Shown here in pieces: positions 36,150 to 46,900 of a DNA stretch of 64,000 nt. Numbering within the stretch: the first letter of the stretch is position 1; every line of letters begins with the position of its first letter. This stretch comes from Mugil cephalus (lineage: Eukaryota; Chordata; Actinopteri; Mugiliformes; Mugilidae): contig NC_061781.1 in the NCBI RefSeq assembly GCF_022458985.1, positions 16,461,001 through 16,525,000 on the forward strand, written 5' to 3'. Position numbers and translations under genes: made by a program. Under the pieces are notes generated by a model. It did no database searches, was not told where the DNA came from, and saw nothing but the letters and a program-made list of their open reading frames with translations.

Positions 36150-37720
36150 TTTGTGTGTACTAGAGAGCAACTGCTGCTGCTACCATCTGTCCTCATGGGG
36201 AATGTTTGGTCTTTGAAAAATAAAATGGATGAACTGCGTGTGCTTGTTGGGACCCAGAGGGAGTACGCCATGAGCAGTATTTTGTGTTTTACGGAGACCT
36301 GGCTGAACAACAAAATCCCGGACCACAGAGCGTCTATACCTGGCTTCAAGACTATACGGGCGGATAGAGACACGGCCCTGAGTAAGAAGAAGTGTGGTGG
36401 TGGGATTGCTGTTTTGTCAATGAGAGATGGTGCAGTCCCGCTAAAATAACTGTAGAGAAGCGTGTCTGTACACCAGACATTGAACTCTTAGTTGTGAGAA
36501 TGTGTCCATATCATTTACAGAGGGAATTCAAATCTGTCATCTTTGTTGCCGTTTACATCCGGCCCCGAGTGCGCAAAAAGTCAGTTTGTGGCATTATTAA
36601 AGACACTGTTAAAAATCAAGAGTCCATTTTTCCGGAGGCCCTCATTGTCATTTCAGGTGATTTTAATCATGTCACTTTGAACGATGTTTTGCCAAATTTC
36701 CACCAGTTTGTTCACTGTACAACCCGACGACAGACAACTCTGGATCTACTGTATGCTAATTCAAAGGATGCTTACTGTTCCACTGCTCTGCCCCCACTGG
36801 GGCGGTCTGATCACAACCTGGTGCTGTTAACACCTGAGTGTGTTCCTACACCAAAGAGTCAGCCTGTCTCTATGAGGAAAGTTAGGAAGTTGAGTCAGGA
36901 GGCTAGTGACGGTCTGCAGGACTGCTTCGAGACCACCAACTGGGAAGGGCTTTGCCAGCCCAATGGGAATGGCATAGATAGCACAACGCACTGTATCATC
37001 AGCCAGCTGAAGGAACTGCTGGACAAGAAGAAGCAAGCCTTCAGATCTGGAAATGAGGACAAGTTGAAAGAGATAAAAGTGCAGCTCGAGGTCAAGCTGA
37101 TGGAGTGTAAAAGGTGGTTTAGGCTTCTGCGTAAAAAAAAACACCCAAAGGCCCTCATTTGGAAGCCAAGCTCCAGTAGAACAACACCCAGGATGTCTTG
37201 AGAGGCAAGAAGCTGATCACCAGCACTTTTCAAAAAGTATTTATTTTTACAAGAAGGGACAGAAAAACAGGTGAGCTTCTGCAGTGGAAAAGTCATCCCC
37301 TGGGCCTCTTCAACAGGCCTTTTAGTCAGTCTTCTCAGGTGTAGCTGATTAAGGTGATTAGGCACAGGCCAAACACACCTGTATAGCCAGTGAAAATGAA
37401 GAGGACGTAACACAGCATTAACATTAAAGCCAAGCAGCAGGACAGTGACCCAGACACAGCCAATGAACTGAATATCTTTTTCAATAGATTCAGCACTGGA
37501 CCCCCTAATCCCCAAGAAGTCCATCCCATCTGGCCTTTTCAGATCGGTAGCGCTGACGTCACACGTCATGAAGATCAAGGAGAAACTGACTCATCACAGA
37601 CTGTGGGTACTCAGAGGATGTGTGCAAAATTTCCTCAAAGTATGTTTTTCAACTTATCTACAATCAACAGTCCGACCATAGCAAAAGAAGGAAGGAATTG
37701 ACCCAAAAGTTTTTTTTAAA
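36150..37720 (+). mobile_element. Non-LTR retrotransposon fragment (CR1/L2-like), endonuclease and start of RT
   Basis: Broken frames encode an apurinic-type endonuclease. 36153-36449 includes the motifs ILCFTETWL and RADRD. After a frameshift, 36392-37201 includes VISGDFNH, TLDLLYANSKDAY and LGRSDHNLV, with the SDH catalytic triad part intact. Further downstream, frameshifted words corresponding to the lead-in of the reverse transcriptase (NRFSTGPPNPQEVHPIWPF-like) run to about 37700, where an A-rich tract follows. Stops and frameshifts make it inactive. CR1/L2/Rex1-type assignment is from remembered family features. A partial second copy lies at 54236-54766. Confidence 0.8.
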
Positions 37721-39349
37721 AAAAAAAAAAAAACAACAAAAAAGATGACAAAGCAGTAACATCCATTGCAGAAAAATGAAGCCTTGATGAAATTCATCCA
37801 CTAACTCCATCCAAAGGAGATCATCTTCAGAAAATCATCTCCAACTGCTGCTGATGTGTTGCAGCCATTCAAGCTCTTCACACCAGATTTGATAACCAAG
37901 AGCAAAAGATGGAGGAGTTTCATACGAAGACGACTGATAACACCAGGATGATTGCTAATCGCACAAAGGCGACTGAGTTCAACGCTGAAGAAGTGAATTG
38001 ATGTTACTGTTTTGTCAAGTATCCATTTATGGAAAGAACTTAACAAGCTCACAGAGAGGTTGATGGAGGAGAAGATGGAGGAAAACATCAGGCAGGATGT
38101 GATACAGCTCAAAACCATTCATTTTGTCTTCTTTAAACTTTCAGTAATGTTGTTTGATTCGTTTGGTAAGACGAGAGGATAGGTAAGATTTTTAAATCCC
38201 TGACATATTTTGACTGTCATCTGCAGTCTTCTTCAGAGGCATCATCTGGTAGAAGTGACGTACCTCAGGTTGTCATTAGCTTAGGTGAGGACTAGCAGAG
38301 AGACCAAGGCTAGCAGTTAGCAGCCTCTGGCAGCGCCCATACGTCACCTGTCACTCAAAGCGCCAACGCCCTTAATTATGCAGAAATTTAAACGTAAATA
38401 AAAAATAAACGAATGAGTTTGAAAAAAATTCAGCCACCACACAGTTGCCATGAATAGTGAAATAACCCATTGACACCAAAACCGTTTTTTTGAACCGGGC
38501 TGTAAACATGTTTAATAATGCTGTAAAGTTGGGCTTTTTAACATGGGGGTCTATGGGGATTTGCTCCTTTTTGCAGCCAGACCTGGAGGTCCTTGGTTGA
38601 TTGTTGTTTTGATTTTGTTCTAGTTAGATAGATTAGTTTGATAATATTTCATTATTATTATTGCATGTTTAATTGCTTTATATGTATTTTAATAGACCCC
38701 AGGAAGAGTAGTTTTATAACCTTAATAAAAATAAACAAAACAAAACAAATGGTGTCCATTACTCAACCTTTGGCTAATAAATTGCCTCTCGGCTCTGCCT
38801 TGTTCTCTGTTTGGAGTCCCCACCTAACCCGTCACAGAATAAGAACTGAAAGACCCTCATAATCTCATTTTCTATCAGGTTTGGTTTTGTCTGGGCTGTG
38901 AAGATACAATTTTGTTATTGACATCTGAAGGGAACACACACGTTGGCAAGAAGTCTGCAGGACATGAAAATGATTAAACTATCATCAGTGTGTTGTGATA
39001 ACAGACAATCGAGCAAGGAAATACTTTACTGTGCACATACAGCATATAATGCTGTGCCAATGCTGTGCAGCTGCCATTTAATTTAATGGAGCTTTGTACA
39101 CTGAGCAAAGAATATCACTTAAATACATTGTTGTTTATATAATATAGTTTTGTATTGAGTGAAAAGCAAGAAGGCCAATCCATGTGAAGATGTGGCATGT
39201 TATGGTTCAGTTGGTAGGAAATACTTCTTCTGAATTGTATTTGGTTGTTAAAAGGGCAAAATAACATTATTATTTATTATTTTATGAGATTTACACAATA
39301 CAATACTGCACTTCACTTCCGGTTGTATACTTTTCCATGCCTTGTGACC
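37721..39349. other. Intergenic, no gene seen
   Basis: Starts with A-rich DNA after the LINE fragment. A minus-strand frame at 37801-38118 lacks any recognisable feature. No RNA gene or further element identified. Confidence 0.45.
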
Positions 39350-40224
39350 CACTGATTCCAAACATCATTTCTCGCTTTCACATTTCTTTGTAGAAAACGA
39401 CAAAATTGCATATCATGTAAGTACTGTGAAATAAAGTAAAATTAAATCAAATTAACAACATAGGATTTATTTATTTGTTTTTATTAGTTTTTCATTTAGA
39501 GTGTGCAACTAACCTAAGGTTTGTGTTGGTGTGGGAGGAAACCGGAGGAACCCGGGGAAAACCCACAAGAACACGGGGATAGTGCACAAAGGGGGTGGGG
39601 GGAGTGTGGGGTGGGGTGGGGGTGTGGTGGGGGGTTGATTTCAAGAGGGGAGTAGTGTAATGGAAGAAGGGTGGTGGAGGTCTGGTAGCAGAGGTAATGT
39701 GGAGAGGATGGAGAGATGGAGGAAGAGTGACAGAAGGTTTTTAGATGAAAGATGGAGAAGGGGTGGAGGTGGAGGTGGAGGTGGAGGTGGAGGGAGCTGC
39801 TGAACAACTCGGAGCCTCCTCTTCCACTCTCACAAAACTGACCTTGTTTTTGTCTTCGGAGCAATCCAGAAGCCTTCTTCTTTCTATGACTTCCGTCCTC
39901 CGTCCTCCTTTGTTCTTCCTTGTTTGACGTTTGTGGGCTCAATGTCGTTTGGTCTCCTCGGTCTCTTCCTTGCCTCAGAGTCTTTATTCTTTTCTCCTAT
40001 TTCTTTCTTTTCCTCTTCATTTCCTCTGATCCTCTCCTTCGTTCTTTGTATTTTTCTTCTTGTCTCTCTCTCTTCCTTCTCCTCAGTCTTTATTCTTCGT
40101 TATTTTTTTCCATCATTCTCTTTCTTAATTTCGTCCTTCTAGTTCGTTTTTTCCTCCCATCTTTTCATCTATTCTCCTTTAGTCTTTATTTTCTCTCCAT
40201 TATTTCACATTCTCTTCCTCGTCT
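39350..40224 (-). pseudogene. Decayed 3' end and 3' flank of coiled-coil gene X1
   Basis: On the minus strand this is homologous to the last third of X2 (57306-59216) and its 3' flank. Small insertions and deletions have destroyed the frame after the X1 stop. The region corresponding to the basic Trp-containing C-terminus can be found around 39800-39930, but in another frame. A cctccacctccacc-type run at 39762-39792 (expanded GGTGGA) differs from X2. The shared 3' flank continues to about 39350, matching about 59600 in reverse complement. Confidence 0.75.
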
Positions 40225-41724
40225 TTATTTCTCCTCATTTCTCCTCTCCTCCATTTCTTTTCTCTCTTTCTCTAGACCTTCATTCTTCTCCTTCACTTCT
40301 TCATTTTTTTCTAGAATTTCTTTCATATTCTCCTCCAGACCTTTGTTTTTCTCCATCAGGTCTTTTTTCTCCTCTTCCAAATCATTGTTTTCCTCTTTCA
40401 GTCTTTTACTTGTCTCCTGAGTCTTGTTCCTACTCTCCTCCACTTCTTTCATTTTCTCTTCCATTACTTTCTTCTGCTCCTCCAGTTCTTTATTTTTCTC
40501 CTCCAGTTCTTTATTTTTCTCCTCCAGTTCTTTCATCCTTTCAGTTAAGTCGTTAACTTTACCGTTTAGTTCTTCACTTCTCTCCACCGTGGCTTTATTT
40601 CTCGTCTCCAGATCGTTCTTCTCTTGCTCCAACTCTTGGTTCTTCTCTGTCAGTTTTTTACTTCTCTTTTCCATTTCTTTCATGGTCTCTTCCAGATGTT
40701 GAACGTTTTCCTTCAGTTCCATGTTTTCTCGCTCCACATCTTCACTCTGGTTTTTCAGAGCTTTCATTTTCTTCCCCATTTCTTTCTTAGTCTCCTCCAG
40801 ATGTTTGTTTTTCTTCTCCAATTCTTTCATCTTTTGCTCCATCTCAGCGCTCTTCTCTCTCAGTTCTTGTTTACTTTTTAACATTTCTTTCTTAGTCACC
40901 TCCAGCTGTTTGTTTTTCTTCTCCAATTCTTTCGTCTTTTGCTCCATCTCAGTGCTCTTCTCTCTCAGTTCTTGTTGACTTTTTAACATTTCTTTCTTAG
41001 TCTCCTCCAGCTGTTTGTTTTTCTTCTCCAATTCTTTCATCTTTTGCTCTATCTCAGTGCTCTTCTCTCTCAGTTCTTGTTGACTTTTTAACATTTCTTT
41101 CTTAGTCTCCTCCAGCTGTTTGTTTTTCTCCTCAATTTCTTTATTCTTGTCTTCAAGTTCTTGAGCACTCTGGTCTGCTTCCTTGTAAATGATTTCTCTC
41201 CTTTCCTTCCTCCATTGTTTCTTCTGCTCCTCCAGAGCCTTCCTCTCTTCTTCTATCTTTTCTTTCTCAGCCAGCAGATCTCTGGTCTCACTCAAGCTTG
41301 CAGACAAACTCTCCTTCTCCTTCTGGAAGTGAAGGATTTGTGAGTCTCTCTGGCCGAGTTCCTTCTTCAGGTCATTCACCTCCAGCTGGAGCTTGCTCAA
41401 CATGGTGCTGTGACTCTGTGAAGGTGTCTTGTCCTTCGGCTTGTTGGCTGTGGTGTTTCTCTGCTTCTCCAGCAGACCCTTCAGCCTTTCATTCTCGCGC
41501 CTCATGGAGCTGTAGTCGTTGTGGAGTTTGTTCTTTTCACTGACAAGCCCGTTGTTCTGCTTGCGCAGTGATTTCAGTTGACGCCGCAGATCGCGGACTT
41601 CCTCAAGGCACAAGTCGAGGTCAGTTTCGTCCCCGGTGAATGCAAAGAATCGTGGGGGGGGATTATTTTGAGGAGGAGTCATTGCAGACTCCTGCCTATG
41701 GATTGGGTAGTATCTTTGGGCCAT
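40225..41724 (-). CDS. Intronless coiled-coil protein X1 (truncated paralogue)
   Basis: Single open frame of 499 aa, not recognised as any named family. N-terminus MAQRYYPIHRQESAMTPPQ..., a Pro-rich stretch, FFAFTGDETD, then almost continuous Lys/Glu/Gln heptads (LEETKKEMLKS, QELREKSTEM, KELEEKNKEL). Thirty-five-residue repeats lie near residues 204-343. It is about 95% identical by eye to X2 (57306-59216), but ends early at KEMEERRNEEK because of frame damage. It therefore lacks about 137 C-terminal residues, including the basic GFWSWLRRKNK segment. It lies tail-away from morc3-B, with its 5' end about 2.2 kb downstream of the morc3-B stop. It is either a shorter functional variant or an early pseudogene. 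The start is shared with X2. Confidence 0.7.
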   Translation of the reverse strand: MAQRYYPIHRQESAMTPPQNNPPPRFFAFTGDETDLDLCLEEVRDLRRQLKSLRKQNNGLVSEKNKLHNDYSSMRRENERLKGLLEKQRNTTANKPKDKTPSQSHSTMLSKLQLEVNDLKKELGQRDSQILHFQKEKESLSASLSETRDLLAEKEKIEEERKALEEQKKQWRKERREIIYKEADQSAQELEDKNKEIEEKNKQLEETKKEMLKSQQELREKSTEIEQKMKELEKKNKQLEETKKEMLKSQQELREKSTEMEQKTKELEKKNKQLEVTKKEMLKSKQELREKSAEMEQKMKELEKKNKHLEETKKEMGKKMKALKNQSEDVERENMELKENVQHLEETMKEMEKRSKKLTEKNQELEQEKNDLETRNKATVERSEELNGKVNDLTERMKELEEKNKELEEKNKELEEQKKVMEEKMKEVEESRNKTQETSKRLKEENNDLEEEKKDLMEKNKGLEENMKEILEKNEEVKEKNEGLEKERKEMEERRNEEK

Positions 41725-41755
41725 TGATGCGGGTCACAAAGACAATGTAGAATCA

Positions 41756-41880
41756 GTTGTAGATGTCTGATATAGACTGTGTCAAGGTCTATAACAAAGT
41801 TTGTAGATGTCTGATATAGACTGTGCAAGGTCTATAACAAAGTTTGTAGATGTCTGATATAGACTGTGTCAAGGTCTCTC
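41756..41880. repeat. 44-bp tandem array upstream of X1
   Basis: Three head-to-tail copies of a unit starting tgtagatgtctgatatagac and ending ctataacaaagtt, with small differences. It lies only about 30 bp upstream of the X1 ATG. The same array precedes X2 at 57150-57275, so it belongs to the duplicated 5' region. It may contribute leader or promoter function (inference). Confidence 0.85.
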
Positions 41881-42111
41881 ACAGGTTGTCTCTCGCAGGT
41901 AATCTCTCTATGTCTCACTTATCGTCACTCGATAATGAAATGAATGAAAGTTAACGTGCAGATAGTCCTATATGTAGAAAACTGCAGTATGAGATCATGT
42001 GATGTCATCAATTTGCCTTTGATGTTGCCCTAAAATGATCATGTGACCACACTATTTTGTCTTTGATGTTTTTATCATCATTTGTTTATTAGTTCTTCAA
42101 GATGTTGCCTA

Positions 42112-42339
42112 GCAACAGGGGTTCCGTAGGCAGTGCTTTCAATGTCCTTTAGCTAAGAAAAACTTCAATTGTGGAAAGCAAGTTAATGTTGCATTTTATG
42201 TAAAATACAAAAAAAAATCCACAGACATTACCGGAAGAATGAACGCCTGAACAAACAGAGTTATAAGAACTAAGTAAAAGACCAGATATCATACCATGTC
42301 AGTCATGTTTAAAAGCACTGCCCACGGAACCCCTGTTGC
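42112..42339. mobile_element. Fold-back / MITE-like element
   Basis: 28-bp ends gcaacaggggttccgtaggc... (42112-42139) and its near-perfect reverse complement (42312-42339, one mismatch) bracket about 172 bp. The cagggg terminus recalls hAT ends, but I do not see a clean target duplication. It sits at the edge of the X1/X2 homology. The X2 side keeps only the outer gcaacaggggtt. Confidence 0.55.
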
Positions 42340-42369
42340 ATTACACTACTCCCCTCTGGAAACCCCATA

Positions 42370-42620
42370 TCTGCCAGCAATTGTACTGTTATTATTTTAG
42401 TGAATAAGTTAAAAAATATTAATTAAATTACTCTTTTATGAATTTTTGAAGTGTTACAAATCTTTTAGTTTTAATCAAAATAACTCACTAAATGAAACTT
42501 TAGTGTCATTACATTGATTAGTAACTGTGTTTATTTTGATAGATAATTTGATTATAGTAGTCTTAGTTGTCGAGTGAAAGTAGGACACTGGACAAATCAG
42601 ACACACTTCTATAATGGATT
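42370..42620. repeat. Duplicated spacer, inverted relative to about 59880-60125
   Basis: The block from tgccagcaattgtac to gacacacttctataatgg is the reverse complement of the block around 59880-60125 (for example gtcattacattgattagtaa against ttctaatcaatgtaatgacg). The neighbouring block starting at 42812 is in direct orientation with 60158, so the spacer was flipped independently. Confidence 0.75.
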
Positions 42621-42799
42621 CAAGGATTTTTCATTTTTTTTTTTAAAAAAAATCACAATTGAAAACATGAAGATATTAAATATTTCATGGTTTTGTGTAA
42701 TACATTCCTCAATTAATTGAGTGACCCCTGAATCCAGAGTGAATGTCTGTGACTGTAATAATGATCTTTCATATCAACATTAGAAAACACAAAGACTAC

Positions 42800-43931
42800 A
42801 GTGCCCTAGCTATGGCCCTGCTGGAAGTTCACATCTTCCAGTTTCACTTGGATACATTAATACTGTCTGCATTTCATTTAGGTCTGTGTGCTCTACCTGT
42901 TTTTGACAACTTAACAGGTTCAAATCAAACATGATTTTTGACACGAGTAGATACAAGTAAAAAAAAAACCTGTTGGTCTTTATTCTGCAAATATTGCAAC
43001 AGAATCTATGTTGTCAAATCAGCTTCAAGGCTCATTACTGCCACCAATTGTAAACTTGTATTGAACGTGGGATTAAAACTTTATAAGGCACACAATGAAA
43101 TACTTGTAAATTCAAACTTTCGCCCCTAGAGTGTTATTGTAGGACAGGCAAGGTGTGAGAAGAATTCATAAAGCTTTCTTGTTCTCTTAAGTATATGAGT
43201 TGACTTTTCTCTGACTCTTAATAAAATAACTACTGAAATTAGTTTAGTTACATTAAAAAATATATATAAATGAATACTTAGAAGTACAATGGAATGGAAT
43301 AATAAAATGTTTTTATTATGTTAAATCTGAAATAGTGAATTCATAGTCCAAAAAAGCCCAAAAATAACATGACATATTAAAACATCATAAAATATTTTAA
43401 TATAAAAGATAACTACAAAGTAAAATGTAATTATTAGATCTCAAAACTGTCCTTAAGTACAGCATTAAAGCAGTAAATTATCCACCACTGTTGTAAAGCT
43501 GATACATGTATTACATTCATGAATCAAGAATAACCAGGTCTACATATATATATTACCACACTGACAAATGTTTTCTTAATTTTAGCTGAAAATTCACATA
43601 ATAGAATTTCTTGATCTGACCTGAGCTGTGACAGAGTCAGAAACAACCTGTTCTAGGATCTCATCATGATTCATTCACTGCCACTTCAGTGTAGGCACGA
43701 AGGGGACGAGAAGGTGCCCTACGCTCTGCTGAAACTAAGAGGAAAAAGAAAAGGAGAAAAATAGGCAAGGAAATGAATGTTTACATCACTGTTCTGATAA
43801 TTTTGGGGTTTTATAAACTGCTGTAATGAGATGTGAGTGGAGTGTCTGTAACCTCCTCCTTTCTGTATGATTCAGAGTTTAAATTAGGGCCAGAGACCAC
43901 AAACCTTCCTGCCTCCCCTGGACATGTCTGA
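42800..43931 (-). repeat. morc3-B 3' flank, directly duplicated at about 60150-61276
   Basis: More than 1 kb downstream of the morc3-B stop matches the flank of morc3-D in the same orientation with scattered substitutions and small indels (start ctatggccctgctggaagtt). Example indel: about 45 bp at 43125-43170 is missing in D. This probably includes the morc3 3' UTR. AATAAA-type signals on the minus strand are present but not assignable. Confidence 0.85.
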
Positions 43932-46900
43932 TCATCCCCTCATGGACTCGTTTCCTTCTGCTGAATTTTCCTTCTGTTGATCCTTCAAAGTCAACTTCAG
44001 CAATTCACACTTGGCTTCCAGTTTTGCATTTCGATCCTCCAGACTGTTCAGCTGATGGCACAGAACATAGTAGTGTAAGATACACAGAAGAGTTCTTGTT
44101 TGATTTTGTTCTATCCACGTTTTTGGAGGTTAAGGTCGACTTACTGGTAAGTATTAAATTAAACTGGACTCAAATCAAAACTGTGTCACTGACCTGTGAG
44201 CGTAGTTCATCCCTCTCCTGGTTTCTTTCATCCAGTTCATGTAGTAGACGGCCAAACATCATTGAAATCTCATCACTGTCTTCTTCCTCACTGTTGGGCT
44301 TCATCTCAGTAGCTTCAAATAAGGCCTCATTGTCCTTAATGAGTTCATTGACTTTCTTTTTGATCTTCTCAAACAGACTTTTGTAGTCGATCTTTTCCTC
44401 TGTTTCTTCTGTCTGGCTTCCTTGGTGAGAAACCTCCTTCTTCACCTTGACCTCAGACTGATTCTGCAGTCTGTGCTGAGCTTCCAGGGAAAAGCTAAGT
44501 TCACGGCCCCATCCTCTCCCCTGATTTTGGCTGCTCGCTGAGGTGGCATCAACAGCAGCATCGTTGTCACACTCCATACTGATAGGAATCTCACTCGACT
44601 CTTCTTCGTTCTTCACAAAATGAAGGACAAGTTTATTTGGCTTGGGAGTACTAGCAGTCTCCAAGATGACAATGTCATCATCATCGTTTTCCTTCTCGTC
44701 ATGAGGCCTCACATCTACTGATGAGGGTGTAGCTGGGGCGCTGCTATGGTCATTTACTCTCGTTTTTTTCTGTGTTACTTGTGAAGTAACAGCCTGTGAT
44801 CTTTTTCGCCTGCAGTGAACACGAAAAAATGTCTTTACAGACACAGAAGTGATACAGTTAAGTTAATGAACAACTCAAGAACGTACCTTTGGGGGGTCAC
44901 TGACAGTGAGGCTCCATCAGGAATAACTGGAAGGCCACTGCTTCTTCTGGAGGGGCTGCAGGCTACAAAGAAAGAATACTCTTTAATTTAAGCTTCCTTT
45001 CTTTTACTCATCCAGAGAGAGAGCAATTTTTCTCACCAGCTTGTGAAACGGCGGAGGAACTTAGCGGAGTGGACTCAGCGATCTCACTACTGGAAGTGGA
45101 AGGGGAGTGAACAGTCTACAAGAAAAGAAATGAAAAGAGTTTATATTATTTGTAGTTACTAATGTTTCAAAATTAATATTATGTTACTATAAGTATTAAG
45201 ATTTTGAAACTATAGACACAAATCATCTGATTAAAGTAAAATAAATTAACATCAAGTATCCCATTGTACAGTATATTAAAGTCCGCTGATGTGTTACAGG
45301 TACCTTAAGATGGACACACGAGATGCTGATTTATAGCAGACCATGTTCTCTTACCGTCGTTTTTTTCATTTCTCGTTTCTTTTTGTTCTCTCTGTAACAA
45401 ATAAATCACAGAAGTAAGGAGTCACACCCGCAGACATTAAGCAGAGATGCAAACTAATCAGGGCTAAAAACGGTCACAAAAATCAGAACAACTAACTTCT
45501 GGAGTCAAGCGAGAAGAAAATATCAAAAGAAATCATATCAATTTCACTTTAAACTAAAAAACTTTCATGGAGCCTGTCAAAGAGAGAACTGTTTTAATTA
45601 ACTGCTTAACTAAAGAAAAAAAATGTGTGATGTGACCTTCTCTTCTCTTTAGTTTTGGTTAAGCACATAACCCTTGCAAATATTAAATATTATTTAAAAT
45701 TCAGGAATGTCGACTAGTCACTGATGACTATGACAATAGTCGCATGACGCATGACAATAACAGGATAAATGCCTCTAAGAAGACAAGACAGTTGAGGAGA
45801 GCAGTAGGTCGTTGCAGCAAACTAGCAGTGGTCCATCAGGTCAGCAGTGTGTAGAAATACTCCACAAAAGTACTACAGAAATGCACACTCATCTGAGGTG
45901 ACGCTATGTATTTAGGTCAAGAATATAGATTTCACTGTTGCAAACCATTAATTTCTATTGTGTCTTTGGCTACTATTTGTTGGTGTAGACTCCACTTTAA
46001 GCACCTGATAGTCGACTTTAAAGAGTCAGAAGTCGTTCAATCCCAATTTAGAATTAGACAGGACAGTTTTAATGCTAATTGTCCAGAAGAGCAAGTTACG
46101 ATGTGTCTATGAAACAGTACAAAAAAATGAATAAACCCAGAGCCCTGATGTTAGTAATGTTGTGCAAGTGGAATTTGGTAGATTGGCTGATTATGACCCA
46201 GTTAATATCATGTTGACATTTCAACACATCCAAAACTTCTATGTTAAATCACAACCACTAACTCTTATCAGGTTAAATAACAACCTATTCAGTAAGGTTG
46301 TTATTTCATTCTTAGTGACCTCTGTGCAGTCGTTTCCATTAGCAATATCATTATTATTGAGTCTAAATATTTAGTAAGTTGTGGTGGGTTTTGAAAAGAA
46401 AATTTGAGTCTCACTCTTGTTTATAGGTCTTCGTGTATGACGGTTGGTCATCAGCAAAGTCCTCGGCCTCCTCATCTACATTGCAGCTCCTGTGTGGGTA
46501 AATCAGATAGAAAGCATGCCGTGTTTGACCCAAGCACATAGTAAATATTAAGGTTGTAGAGGCTGTCCTGAATAGATGGTCCAATCAGTAGTCCATCATT
46601 ACACGTTTGTGTAATTCCTCTAGTCCTACAAACTATGAGTTAGCAACCTTTTTAACAATATGAGTGGATTTTATGTTTTTTTTTTTAATCATCAGTTAAA
46701 TTGATAATGCTTTAATTACCTGAACTGAGGGTCAGGGTTCAAATAGCAGAACCATTTTTCTGGCAGCTTGCTGTTGTCAATCCCATCAGGGAGTTTGCGC
46801 CACTTCATACACTCATCACAGCTTACCCAGTTTTGATCTGGTTGCTTCCTATGGAGGAGTCAACGACATGGTTAAACCAATACATGACACATGATGTCAG

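Noticed and set aside
39920-40978. Long hydrophobic Ser/Leu/Phe-rich frames on the + strand opposite X1 (and their mirror opposite X2)
   Set aside because: They are the antisense of Lys/Glu-rich coiled-coil codons; composition is fully explained by that and there is no independent start context.
41756-41880. Short regular repeats that might suggest a CRISPR-like array
   Set aside because: Units are directly adjacent without spacers, in a vertebrate genome; a plain tandem repeat.
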